Source: Asterias rubens (lineage: Eukaryota; Echinodermata; Asteroidea; Forcipulatida; Asteriidae). From it: a DNA stretch of 64,000 nt. The notes beneath the pieces are model-generated. The model did no database searches. It was not told where the DNA came from and worked only from the letters and a program-made list of their open reading frames with translations. This document shows, piece after piece, positions 23,801 to 36,600 of the stretch (position 1 is its first letter; every line of letters begins with the position of its first letter). The position numbers were made by a program, and so were the translations under genes. The stretch spans positions 21,403,828-21,467,827 of the forward strand of contig NC_047065.1 of NCBI RefSeq assembly GCF_902459465.1. Direction: 5' to 3'.

Positions 23801-24493
23801 GCGCCAACACCGGCTTTTCACTCATTTTTGACAAAAAGGTAGTTGCGATAACGTAACCCTCCTCCCGACGGCTGCCAGGCTGTCGGGAGGAGGGTTATGA
23901 CTGTTATCGCAACTAACAAAAAGGGTCCTTTGTTACTGTATCGAATGAAAAAGTGGTGGCGCACACGGAAACTTTTCCAAGAAAACAGTCAATGTTTGTG
24001 CCTTAAAAAATAAAAAAAAGAACGGATTATACTCTAGTTCTACCACCCTGCAGCATGCAATGCAGTGGCAATTGTTTTATTAAAAAAATATATTTTATTT
24101 AACTTTTCAAAGATTGGCCTGGGCCCACACCACAGCACAAAAGTTAAATGTAAAACAGTTCTACGAAATGAACACACAAAGTCAAGTTAATAAGGGTGCT
24201 GGTTACTTTGGAGGACCACTTTAGATCTTGCCCTTGCCCCTCTCTAATATCAGGGTAAACATAAATAAATAAAACTTGGCAACCAGAAATAAACCGACTT
24301 TTGTTGTTGTTGAGGGCGAGTTGACTTTTTAATGGGGATTCGACTGGAATAATAATAAATTTCATGATTGGCGAAAGGGAGCCGTTTTCCATGAAACTTT
24401 TGCTTACCTGTGTGTAATCCAAGATTGCAAATTTCTTGCTGACTTCTTATAAAGTCGGAGAACTCTTTGTGCGTGCGTCAGAGAACTTGCCAT
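20855..24493 (-). CDS. NDUFB9: NDUFB9, complex I accessory LYR subunit (four exons, complete)
   Basis: Exons in transcript order: 24408-24493, 23101-23243, 21700-21755, 20855-21019. Phases 2, 1 and 0 agree, all junctions are GT-AG, and the product is 149 aa. NDUFB9 is an accessory subunit of the distal membrane arm of mitochondrial complex I, bound to acyl carrier protein. The LYR-motif helix is [20 protein letters not shown], with LYK at residues 14-16 (human LTHQQKVLRLYKRAL). Exon 2 has [18 protein letters not shown] and QKQHPQPYI; exon 3 has [10 protein letters not shown] and PAPEW; exon 4 has [20 protein letters not shown]. The human protein is 179 aa; the shortfall is in the C-terminal tail, which here ends [10 protein letters not shown]. 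The ATG at 24493 gives the conserved N terminus. It is divergently paired with METTL17, another mitochondrial gene. Confidence 0.95.
21141..21294 (-). repeat. Family F repeat copy
   Basis: Starts CAGGCCTGTATGCTTCGTTT and ends TGAAGTATCAGGCCTGG, the inverted form of the family. It contains GGGCAAAGGCACCAAGGCAT. It lies in the last NDUFB9 intron. Confidence 0.85.
21840..21962 (+). mobile_element. tRNA-type SINE fragment
   Basis: The string GTGGGTTCGAATCCCAGTCA contains a perfect-looking B-box. It is followed by CTTGTGTCCTTGAGCAAGGC and CACTTAACCAT, the usual SINE body. It is cut by family A copy 5 a few bases later. Confidence 0.6.
21965..22355 (+). mobile_element. MITE family A copy 5
   Basis: TTAA|AGGCAGTGGACACTATTGG at the left and AATAAGTGTCCACTGCCT|TTAA at the right (one inserted A). 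It is full length and sits in an NDUFB9 intron directly after a SINE fragment. Confidence 0.92.
22407..22545 (-). repeat. Family F repeat copy
   Basis: Starts AGCCTGTATGCTTCGTTTTT and runs through GGGCACCAAGGCATTTTCTC to GGCACCAAGGCAATGACCAG. The outer end is diverged. Confidence 0.75.
22648..22880. mobile_element. Family H element
   Basis: Starts CAGGGCCCAATTTCATAGAC and ends CAGCTATATGAAATTGGCCC. Internal AAATTTTGCTTAAGCAAAA and AAGCAAGTTTTTGCTTAAGC are themselves palindromic. Confidence 0.8.
23784..23978. mobile_element. Hairpin MITE family D copy interrupted by family E copy 3
   Basis: Outer D ends GGATAACTTTCCGTATGGCG and GGAAACTTTTCC are inverted. Its middle is split at 23840-23915 by a family E hairpin (GTTGCGATAACGTAACCCTC ... 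GAGGGTTATGACTGTTATCG). The E insertion is flanked by the exact 9-bp duplication ACAAAAAGG at 23831-23839 and 23916-23924, so E landed in D. Confidence 0.92.
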
Positions 24494-24659
24494 GTTTGTA
24501 TAGCAAATAACTTTGGGGTTAATTCCCCGTGTTTTAGGCAAGAAAAATAGAGCTGGATTACTTCGTCGGCCGGGCGGCTTGACTATCGAGTCAGATATTC
24601 GACCGCCGGGCAGAAGAACGCCCTCTGTTGGTGATCGTGTGATTGAAAATAAAAACAAA
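24494..24659. promoter_or_regulatory. Putative bidirectional promoter, NDUFB9 / METTL17
   Basis: Only 166 bp separate the start codons of two divergently transcribed mitochondrial genes, so both 5'UTRs and the core promoter must lie here or overlap the coding exons. No TATA box is evident. The centre is GC-rich (TTCGTCGGCCGGGCGGC at about 24560-24577, GACCGCCGGGCAG at about 24601) with a GACTATCGAGTC palindrome. Assignment rests on gene layout, not on a proven site. Confidence 0.7.
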
Positions 24660-27600
24660 ATGGCAGCCTCCATGAGTGTCACGTTGGGAATGCATGGAAT
24701 GGGAGTTTTCGTCAGGGTAAAGCCGCGACAAACAAATAGCTCAAGCATTTTCAAATTTCAGAGGAGGGTGAGTTGGAGCGATTTGTAAGGAAAAGTTTCC
24801 GTATGGCGCCACCACTTTTTTCATTCGATATGAAATAATAAATAGTATCTTATTTACCTCAATGAGAATGAGATATCCCTTTTTGTAAAAATGAGTGAAA
24901 AAGTGGTGGCGCCATACGGAAAGTTATCCGCAGTCACTCACTGCCCCACTGCACTGGGGCACTGGTCAGGTCAGATCAGAAATTAAAAATTGGCCCCCCC
25001 TCTCGGCCCCGCCCCTTTTCCCATGTGTTTAGTCCTTGACATTGTTTTATATGCCAAAGCAGTTTTATTTGGAAAAATAAGAGGATAAACATTTTATTCC
25101 ATAATGATGACAATGAATTGAAACAGTGGCAGTGGGATATGGAAACTATTGCGATAACATAACCCTCCTCGATCCCGCCCGAAGGCGAAGCTACTTGAAC
25201 TTACTTGAACTTACTTGAGGATAACTTTCCATATGGCGCCACCACTTTTTCACGAATGAAAAAGTGGTTGCGCCATACGGAAACTTTTCCTTACTTGAAT
25301 CCACCGACGCCATCACACAACTGGGGAGGAGACGGTGGCTCTGGTTACTGAGGGCAGACAGCTTAGATAAGCTTATAGAGCCCCCCGACGTTCTTTAGGA
25401 ATTTGTCCACATGTCCCTTGAAAATGTTCACACTTGAAGCTTCAATTGCCTTTCGAGGGAGAATGTTCCAGTAGTTGACCACTCTCTGGCTAAACCAGAA
25501 CTTCCTCAAGTTGGGGTGTGATCTTGATTTGTACAGTTTTAGTTGGTGACCCCTGTGCTGCACGGTCGACAAATCAAAGAAGTGTTCAGGGTTCAAGCCC
25601 TCGAGGCCCCTGAGTATCTTAAAGGTCTCGATAAGATCTCCTCCCAGCCTCCTGCACTCCAGGGTGGTCAATTTCACTTCCCTGAGTCTGCCAACGTAGT
25701 CTAGGTGAGATAGACCTCCAATCATTCGCAATGCTCTCTTTTGAACTGTTTCTATTAGGTCAATGTCCCTTTGAAGATGAGGCCTCCATGCCTGTACACA
25801 GTAATCTATGTGGTCTAACCAGTTCTTTGTATAGTCTGATGATTGTTGTTTTGTCTTTGTTCGTAATGGTTCTGTTGATTAGCCCCAGGGCTCTGAATGC
25901 GCTTTTGACTGCCTTCGCACAGTGGGTACTTGCATTTAGTGACTGATGGATGATTACCTCAAGATCTCTTTCTTCACTTACTGTCTGAATTATACTGTCA
26001 CCAATGGAGTAGTTGTGCTTGATGTTTCTATGCCCGAAGTGGAGGCACTTGCATTTGTCAATATTAAATAACATTTGCCAGTCATCAGACCACCGGTAAA
26101 GGCGATCGAGGTCGTCCTGAAGACCGCAAGCATCTGCCAGGGTTTTCACTTTTCTGAAGACCTTGGTGTCATCAGCAATCTTCAGGACCGAACTCAAGAT
26201 ATCCTCGTCAATGTCGTTGATGTAGATGATGAACAACAACGGGCCAAGAACAGAACCTTGGGGGACACCGCTTTTAACTCCTGGCCACTCCGATTGGACC
26301 CCGTTCACCTCCACCCTCTGTTGTCTGTCAGACAGCCATGCCTCAATCCAAGCAGCAGTTGATTCACCTATCCCATGTGATCGTAGTTTCGTCAGTAACG
26401 TCTGGTGTGGTACTCGGTCGAAGGCTTTACTGAAATCAAGGTACACTGCATCAACAGGGTTGCCATCATCAACGGTCTTTGTTACAAGCTCCAGAAAAGT
26501 TAGTAAATTGGTCAGGCAGGAACGACCTCTTAAAAACCCGTGCTGTGAATCACTGATCAATCTGTGTGCTGTCAGGTGTTCCATGATGGCTAGCCAAAGC
26601 ATAACGAGCCATGCTCAAACGGCAACTAGTCAACAGATTTGCTCCATTTTTACCACATTTGAAAATCATTACACAAATTGTAGGAACACAAAATTAATCC
26701 TCAATGTCTAATGATTGAACACTCAAAACACCATTGAGAAAAAAAATTTTGAAGAAAAAAGACAAAAACTTCCGGAGCGAATTCCCAGGTTGATATTTTG
26801 AACCTGTCGCATCGTATGGGTTTTTTTTTTGGTCACCAAGCGTTGAATCGCAGGTACCAGCCTGTTGGATTGACGAACTGCCGAGCCACGGTCGAGTTGG
26901 ACTAAACCATGCTGTGAAAGGGGTGTTACAAGGCAGCGTGCAGTGCGTGCGCGCCATATGCGTGAACAGCCAGTATTGTAATCGGACAGTGTTGCGGTAA
27001 GTAACCCTCCTTTGATGTCGGAAGGAGGGTACGTTATCGCAACAAACTTGGCTTTTGGCCGAAATTTTCTGAAATGGTGCAAACACATAATTCTTTCTTT
27101 ATTCATATTTTCTCACAAGAGAACGACAAATCTTTGGACAGTGCTGTACATAGGAGTAGCTTTGTTAAGTCCTTTCTTTGTCGATGTCAAAGTTTCATTG
27201 TGACAACAATATTTTCAAAGGAAAATAATTTCTCCAGAAACTTCAAAAAGTTCTGACAAGTAATAAAAGGCAGCAAAGGCATGGACAATTATTCTGGAAT
27301 ACCAACTTAAAGTTGTAATCACTTCTCTCTGGTCCTTGCTCCTTGGTGTTACTCACAGATGTCACCGGACAGGGAAGTTACAAAGCTTTGTCAAATTCTT
27401 ACAAACTTGTAGTTCAATGAACATCAGGCTCAATTTGAGTTTGTGCGTACAAATTTTGTCATGACTTTGCTCATCAAATTTACTCAGGCACTAGACCCAG
27501 TAACTGGGTGCTGTACTTCTTTTTTTACCCGAAATAGGGCCGATAATGACAAATTAGGAGAAAAAAGGAGAAAAGCCTCCCAGTAACTGGGTCTACTCAA

Positions 27601-30600
27601 AATTTTGATTTGAATTTTTGGAAAATTGCACTCAATAGAAACACTGTTTTTTTTGACAAAATTGTGATGGTTTCATGATATCGTAGTTTTTTTATTTTTA
27701 TTTGTGATGTTTTCCTGATATTAATGCAGCTGGCTACCGTGGCAAAGTACAAGACTTTAGTTGATGACTCTTTAGTCGGACTGGCAACTTTTAGAAAACA
27801 TCCTGGCATCATACGATCTAAATCAGTCAGACTTCCGGATGCATTGCTGCAGAATGTGATCAGATACCTAGTCGGTGAGTAACTTGGTGGCATGGTTGGC
27901 TTGTACATAAAGCGCTCTCCTCTCACCAAGGTGACCCCGGTTCGATTCCCAGCCAGGGCCATATGTGAGTTGATTTGTGCGTTGGTTCTCTGCTGTGCCA
28001 CAAGGGTTTTCCAGACCATCTGGTTTTCCTCCCTCGGGAAAAATTACTTTTGATCTTGGCTGTGCTCCGTGGTCATAATGGGTTGATGTGGCTGGCAGCT
28101 GAATGCGCCCTTGCATGCCTGCTTTTGAACACGTTGTAGCCGCGTCCTTCGCAATTCAGCTCTTATTATTATTATCTTAGAATTGTTATTATTATTATTA
28201 TTAATCATAACCCTTGATTCCCCGACATTCGTAGACCGGAAGGTTTTGAGGGGCCATCGGATGAAACTTACAAACGTTTACGATCCTTTATTTAAACCCA
28301 TTTACCATCAGGCCTGTGTGATTCGTTTTTGAAAGGGCAAGGGCATCAATGCATTTTCTCCTTGGAAAGGGCACCCTATGAGTAACTGGAGCATTTCAAG
28401 GGCACCAAGGCAATGACCAGGGGGCATGGAGGCAATCGCCTTGGTTGCCTTCGTGAAGTATCAGACAAATTTTTCTTTTTTTCCCCATGGTAGTCTTCAC
28501 TTTGAGTAGCTTTGCGTTGTTTTGATGTTGTTGTTGGATTTTTTTCAAAATATTATTAATCATAAAATCATGATTGTTTATGTTTTTCTCGAGCCAGACA
28601 AGCCAGTGAAGCAGCTTCAACCGAATGCAGCTGCAATGGCCAGGTACCTCTTGGGACGTCAGCGACCGCTTGAACGAGCTGATCTCCGAGCAAAGGCAAA
28701 GGAATTTGCATCAATTCAAGGGGTTAATGGTATGTTACGCCTTTCCAGACCTGCAATTTCATCTTAGAGAGGGCAAGACCATTTTCATTTTACCAAGGGC
28801 ATGCCAAATGGGGAGCCTATGAAAGGGGCACCAAAGGGGCAGGAAGGTCAAGATCAAGGGGCAAACAGTAATTCCATGCCTGCCTGTTTGTTACAACAAG
28901 ACACAAGCAGTGCACAATATTAAGTGCGTGTTATGCCATGTATTTCAACTTGTGAGTTGCAGATACAGTTTCATAGAGGCCCTACTGGTTTGAATATGAC
29001 TTCGTTTTAGAGGGAAATATTTTAGAGAAACAATGTTTCCAGTATAAACTTTTTAATCGGTATATAAAGCTTGTGTTGTTTTTTATCTTTACAAATCCTG
29101 TTTTATCATTAACCGATAGGAACCCATGCTAATATCCCCTCTCTAGGTATTGCCCACAATTGTTTTTTTAATATTGGGCTTATCGAAGGAGGATGACTTG
29201 GCTGAACAAAAAAAATTAAAATCTTGCTGTCGTTATCTTTTTTAAGATATTGATGACGAAATGATTAGGAGTCCCGACTTATCCAAGGAAAACAAAAAGA
29301 AAATTGCATCTGTGATGAGTAAACTGAAGAGACACATCTATCACTGGCATCCTATCACGTGAGTAGATTCTGCAATCAAATAATAATGGACACTTTTTGG
29401 GACATGCTAAGCTAATCTTAATGTGTTAAAGACAGTGGACACTGTTGGTAATTGTCAAAGACCGGTCTTCTCACTTGGTGTATCTCAACATATGCATAAA
29501 ATAACAAACCTGTGAAAATTTGAGCTCAATCGGTCGTCGAATTTGCGAGATAATAATGAAAGAAAAAACACCCTTGCACACAAAGTTGTGTGCTTTCTGA
29601 TGCTTGATTTTGAGACCTCAAATTCTAAACTTGAGGTCAAATTCGTGGAAAATTACTTCTTTCTCAAAAACTACGTCACTTCAGAGGAAGCCTTTTCTTA
29701 CAATGTTTTATACTATCAACCTCTTCCCATTACTCTTTACCAAGTAAGGTTTTATGTAATTATTTTGAGTAACTACCAATAGTGGCCACTGCCTTTAAGC
29801 ACTTTGTAATCAGTACTTTTCTAATTCTTGTAGAAAAAAACCCACAAATAAAATTACAACATTTACCTTTCTCCTTGTTACTACAGCTATAATGAAACCA
29901 CTTCATGTGCATATATGATGTCAAGGATTGCCCCAAACTATGCAGTGACCTACAGAGTTCTAAACGAGGTACTTCCTGAGTAGTTCCTGAATTAAATTAT
30001 TTTACAAACTTAATAAGGTATCATGAATAATGAAATGGCTTCAAAAGTGGAGACAACTGAAACATCAACAATGATATCAATGTACCTCTAACTACCGGGC
30101 AACCTCGGTAGTCTAGTTTGTAAGACACTGCTCTAAAATTGTTAGCATTTACTTTTTTTCTAAAAAACTACGTTACTTTAGAGGGAACCATATCTCACAA
30201 TGTTTTATACCATCAACAGCTCCCCATTACTCATTACCAAGTAAGGTTTTATGATAATAGTTATTTTGAGTAATTACCAATAGTGTCCACTGCCTTTAAT
30301 ACAATACAATACAATACAAAAATGTTTTATATACCGCCATTTCATCAAGACCACAGCGGTTTGTGATGAAACAGAGAAACAAATAAACGATGAGACAAAA
30401 TGCAAGTTAAACCAAAAAGCAAAACAATCATTGTGGGAACAGGTGTGATTTCAGATGCTTCTTGAAAATATGAAGTGAATCAGCAGAGCACAGAGATGGG
30501 GAAAGACTTCCAAAGTTTAGGGGCGGCAAAATAGAAGGATGGGTTCATATTCTCCAATGCTAATGGGAAGTTGCAAGGCAATCATGAAAACATAATGGAG

Positions 30601-33600
30601 CAACTCACCCTTTTATATTCTTATATTAAATTGATATTTGACCCAAATCAAATTTAAATTGGGCAAATTTTTTAATTTTGTTGCGTTAATTGACGTTATT
30701 TTTAGCAACCTTTATAAACAAAGATATCTCCGTGAAAACATTTTTTGTGGATTGACAGATCAGGAAAAGGATGGCAGATTTTACACCTGAAAACCTGCTG
30801 GATTTTGGTTCTGGTGTCGGAACGACAGCCTGGTATGTTTGGCTTGATTTTATACATCTACATTTATATGGGATCATAAAATCAAAACTCATCTCAAAAA
30901 CATATCTATTTCGGAAACAATAGCCTTCAAACTGTTGGTTGTCTTGTGTATTAGCAGAGTTCTTGTTTTTTGCACGCCAGGAGTGTCATCATTGACAGAC
31001 ATGGCGCATTAGAAATGTTCAAACCAATCCCAAAACCAAAGGTACACAATGTATATATATGTTGCCTTCAAATGAAATCCACCCAGATTTCTTCAGAAAC
31101 TTGACCTATATAGGCATATTTGTTTTTTTAGGGCTGCTCATTCACTGTGGGGTGACTCACTCAGTGAATTCTTCTGTGTGGATACGTCAAGATCTATGCA
31201 TGAATTATCTGATACACTCATGAGAGATAATAGTACAGAAGAGGAAGAGGAGGCTGGGAACAAGACTATCATCAAGGGAATCTACCTCAGACATTTCCTT
31301 CCAGTCTCACTTCAGGTATGTAGTACTTGACTAGTCTGGTTCATTCTGTCTTTATTCTGCTGGTCCTGGAAACCACTGTTTTCTTGAGCAAAATGCTTAA
31401 AGTTACTAGACACTATTGGTGATTACTCAACATATTTGTTAGCATAAAAACTTACTTGGCAACAAGTAATGGAGAGTTGTTGACATTGTGAGAAACGACT
31501 ACCTCTGAAATAACATTTCAGAAAGGTTTCTGAGAAAGGTAATTTCTCACTCAAAAATTCAAAGGCTTCGGGCCTAAAGTCTTTCAATAGTTTGGTATGC
31601 ATCTGAAAGCAAACAAATTTGTGCAACAAGGGCGTTTTTCCTTTCATTATTCTCCTGTAACTTCGATGACCAATTGAGTTCACATTTTCACTGATGTGTT
31701 ATTTTATGCATGTTGGGATTTACACCAAGTGAGAATACTGGTCTTTGACGATTGCCAAAGGTTAGGTGTCCAATGCCTTTAAAAACATTGGACACTTTCG
31801 GTAAACAGTATTGTCCAAAGGCCCACACTTCGTGTATCACAACTGATATAAAAAATAACAAACCTGGGGAAACTAAAGCTCAATCGGTCATTGGAGTCTG
31901 GAGAAAATAACGGGGAAAACCCACCCTTGTTTCCGCACGATTCGCCGTGTCATGACATGTGTTTAAAATAAATCCGCAATTCTCGACAACGAGAATTGAT
32001 AATTGTTTTAATGTTTTCTTGAAAAGTAAAGCATTTCATGGAATAATATTTCAAGAGAAGTCTTTCACCATTACCTTATGTAAACCCTGTAAGTTATTTG
32101 TAAATCTGTGAACTTTTATTTTTTTTTTGTTTCGAAAGTGTCCAATGGGTTTAACCATTGCAACAACCTTCCGACGGGACATAAAGCCATTGGTCCAGTG
32201 TGTTCTGTCATGAATCTAAACGAACCCAGTCAATTTATTGTATAGAGAAGGGGTTCGCCGTGGTGTTTCTGTCATGGTCTGGGAGCAATACCGGTATACG
32301 CCACCTCACCTTGTTCACCTTTCAAGGTGTTATATCATGGACGCTCAGCCTCACAAAATCGTATTCAATCATCATGTTCAATTTGGTTGGCTACATGTAG
32401 TTCAGCGCCAGGCAGACTGGCGCCAGGAAAGTCATTTATGACAGACATGGCACCTTATAAAAATTTATACACAATTATTTCTTTCAGAAAAAGTACGACT
32501 TGACGGTCAGCTCCTTCTCTCTGCTTGAGTTACCAAGTAAGGCGGACCGTTTAAACACACTGAGAACTCTATGGCATAAAACAGGGCAATATTTAGTCCT
32601 GATTGAGTGTGGTACAAACGAAGGATATCAAACTATCATGGAGGCCCGAGACTTTATTTTGAACGATCTGAAGGAGGAAGTAGAGAGGAATTCACAAGGA
32701 CAAGCTGTCGGAAGATTGAGGAACAGAGAAGAGCTTGGAGAAGAGGCTGATCCTGTGGATGCTGTTGGTCATGTCTTTGCTCCGGTAAGAGATCTTCTAT
32801 CACATCCCGATTTCGACAGGCGATCAAGAGTAGCGCCGAAGCTAATAGATTAGGAGTGACTCTAAAGCGACCAAAATAAGCTTCAATGGTACCTCAACGA
32901 TTAACACCAAATATTAAGACTTGCATGGGAGTAATATGACTGTTTTAAAGGCAGTGGACACTATTGGTAATTACTCCAAATAACTATTGGCATAAAACTT
33001 TTCTTGGTGACGTGTTATGGGGAGAGGTTGATGGTATAAAACATTGTGAGAAACAGCTCCCTCTGAAGTGCCATAATTTTTGAGTAAGAAGTAATTTTCC
33101 ACGAATTTGATTTCGAGACCTCAGATTTAGAACTTGAGGTCTCGAAATCAACCATCTAAACGCACACAACTTCGTGTGACAAGGGTGGTTTTTTCTTTCA
33201 TTATTATCTCGCAACTTCGATGACCGATTGTGCTCAAATTTTCACAGGTTTGTTATTTTATGCATATGTTGAGATACACCAACTGTGAAGGCTAGTCTTT
33301 GACAATTACCATAAGTGTCCACTGCCTTTAACATCGTATTTATATTAGGTTTAGCTCAAAATAATAGAACAACTGCATAAGAAAGTCTCTAAGCACTCAT
33401 GACCAGCTTGAAGTCTGGTCTGAAACAAAAAAGTTCCAGAGTCATTTTTCAATCTGTTGACTTCCAGTGCATCCAGTTGCTCCTAACTGATTCAGATGGC
33501 AAACTTTGTATGCGCTTAATGCAATAATTTGGTTCAGCACAACTCTCGAGCTCCTGTCTGAACCGGTGTCCTTAATGTTTATTGGTAAAAATCTGTTAAC

Positions 33601-36600
33601 TGTAGTATCTACATGTAGTACTAGTAGAAAATGAGTGCATCACAAAACTGAATTTGACCGTAGAGCCATTTCTTTAAAGAGGGACACTCGCCATGATTTG
33701 CCAGGATTTTCCTGTTTTCAGGATTTCATTGATTAATGCCTTCAGAAAGAGGCGAAGTTTCATTAATAGCAAGGAAGACATAGTCCTTGTTATAATCAAA
33801 CTCTATACTAGAGTTGTGATTGAGGTGATGTAGAGATTTCTTTGTTTTCTCCACAGTGCCAACACGATCTTGCCTGCCCTAGAGTCACTGATGGTTCTGG
33901 CACACCGTGTAATTTTGAGCAGGATTTCCATCACTTCAATAAAAAAGGGTTGGTGTCAGAGTTGACATCGGAACGATTTTGCTACTTGGTGCTAAAAAAA
34001 GGTCCAAGAGTGCCAGGTAAATATATTTTCAAGAATGTGTTAACGCTTGTACGAATTTGTAAAGATGGACTACACTGCATTGTCCGGAGGCCCTCCACCT
34101 CATATGGATATTTTTTCAACTTAAAAAATTTTAATCTGAGAAATGATTCATGTTTCTTGGAAGGGTTGGTGTCTGTGTGTGAAGAAAGATGCGGTTGTAA
34201 CCGCTGTCTCCTCTCTAAAACTGGATTGAATCAACCTTCTTGTGAAATTACCAGGAAAGTTTGTTGCTGTTTTCTCAGCAGGTAGACACTACCTGCAGCT
34301 GAAACTTTCACATTTGACTTGTATCATATCTTCCTTGTAAGATATCTTTTTAATTGTGCATACAAATCAGCATTACATTGACAAATACCTATAACCCTTC
34401 CTTTAAGCATTTTCCTTGCTTAAAGACAGTGGACACTATTGGTAATTACTCAAAATAATGATGATTAGCATAAAACCTTATTTGGTAACAAGGAACGGGG
34501 AGCTGTTGATGGTATAAAACATTGTGAGAAACGGCTCCCTCTGAAGTAATGTAGTTTTCGAGAGAAAGAAGTAATTTTCCACGAATTTGATTTTGAGACC
34601 TCAGATTTAGAACTTGAGGTCTCGAAATCAAGCATCTGAAAGCACACAACTTCGTGTGACAAGGTTGTTCATTCTTACATTATTATCTCGCAACTTCGAC
34701 GACCAATTGAGCTCAAATTTTCACAGGTATGTTTTGCATATGTTGAGATACACAAAGTGAGAAGACTGGTCTTTAACAGTTACCAATAGTGTCTAGTGTC
34801 TTTTAAGGTTATGATCATTTTTTTTTAGAAATGAATGCTTGCCACAAACATTTATAGACATTTCTTTTCAAAGAGCTATAGTTGTTTGTTATTATGACTT
34901 AATCTTTACTCTGTGCTTTGGGGCAGATTTATATTTCTGTCATCTTTTGTAACACTCTTAACAATTTTAGTATTATAATTATTATGTAATAAACCACAGG
35001 GGAATTATTTAAAAGGTTGAATCCCCTTAAAGGGAAGGTACACGTTTGGTAATTACTCAAAACAAATATTAACTTTAAAACTGATTTGGTAACAAGCATT
35101 GGAGAGCTGTTGATAGTATAAAACATTGTGGGAAATCTTTTATTCCTATCTGAAAGCACACAAATACGTCCAACACGGGTGTTTTTTCTTTCATCATTTT
35201 CTCGCAACTTTGATGACCGACTGAGCCCAAAGGCTTGTTATTTTATGCTTTTAAAGGCAGTGGAGACTATTGGTAATTACTCAAAATAATTATTATCATA
35301 AAACCTTTCTTGGTGACAAGAAATGGGGAGAGTTTGATGGTATAAACCATTGTGAGAAACGGCTCCCTCTGAAGTGCCATAGTTTTCGAGAAAGAAGTAA
35401 TTTTCCACGAATTTGATTTCGAGACCTCAGATTTAGAACTTGAGGTCTCAAAATCAACCATCTAAAATGACACAACTTGGTGTGACAAGGGTGTTTTGTT
35501 CTTTCATTATTATCTCGCAACTTCGATGACCGATTGAGCTGAAATTTTCACAGGTTTGTTATTTTATGCATATGTTGAGACACACTAACTGTGAAGGCTA
35601 GTCTTTGACAATTACCAATAGTGTCCACTGCCTTTAAATGATGGGATACACCAAGTGAGGACACTGGTCTTTGACAATTACCAATAGTGTCCACTGCCTT
35701 TAAATGATGGGATACACCAAGTGAGGACACTGGTCTTTGACAATTACCAAACTTGTACAGTGGCTTTAAAAAGGTGATTCCTTTCTGGGCACTTCCCAGG
35801 TTGTATCATAAGCTTGGGTGGGGCCTTTTTCCACTGTACATGTACAGGGTATTAACCGCAAACTTTACTGTATACTATTGCTGTAGTATTATTATTTACA
35901 TCTTACCAATATGCTTACTGTCTATTGATTCCTGTGTCGCAAATCCCTAGGACGCCCACAGGGCTGAAGCCTCTTCTCTAAATATTAACAATGGGAATTT
36001 GTTAATTGAGTAGATGTAATATCACGTAGGCCCTATATTTAATATTTTTATTTAGTAGTATATGTAATTTTGGGTATATTTCAATTTTATTTCATTTCAT
36101 TTCATATATTTGCCAGCAAACATGAACAATCTTGACAGTGTGGAGTTACTGATTGAATTGTGTTGTGTGTCACAGACACCTGTATTTTTGTATGATGCTC
36201 AGAGTCAACTGTTACAAATTCCCGTGATTGTTTTTATTTTCCAGCTTAATCAATCAATTCATTCTATTCTATGTTTTGTTCTATTTGTTTGTCATTAACA
36301 GGTGATAATGACAACCATTGGCCTAGGATAGTCAGACCTGTTCTAGCTCGATCTCGTCACGTCATTTGCAGACTGTGCTGTGCTAACGGTCAACTACAAG
36401 AAACGGTCATCACTAAGACCAAACATGGAAGGTTAGCTCAATAAGATTTTTTGTTTTTTTCTTCAAAAGTCTATAATTTGTGCATGTGTGTTGTGCATTT
36501 TTCGGTGACCTTATTAGTTTTGAGCTTTTGACAAAATAGCAGTTTCAGGGCTTGCCCTTGAATACTGCGCTGGTGATTATTTATCTTTGCTTAACATGGC

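Noticed and set aside
26226-26711. 161-codon plus-strand open frame
   Set aside because: It is the antisense shadow of the reverse-transcriptase frame at 25760-26602.
33842-34285. 147-codon frame extending METTL17 exon 33857-34016 past its donor
   Set aside because: The stretch after 34016 is intron read-through; the phase-1 donor CCAG|GTAAAT joins correctly to 36302.
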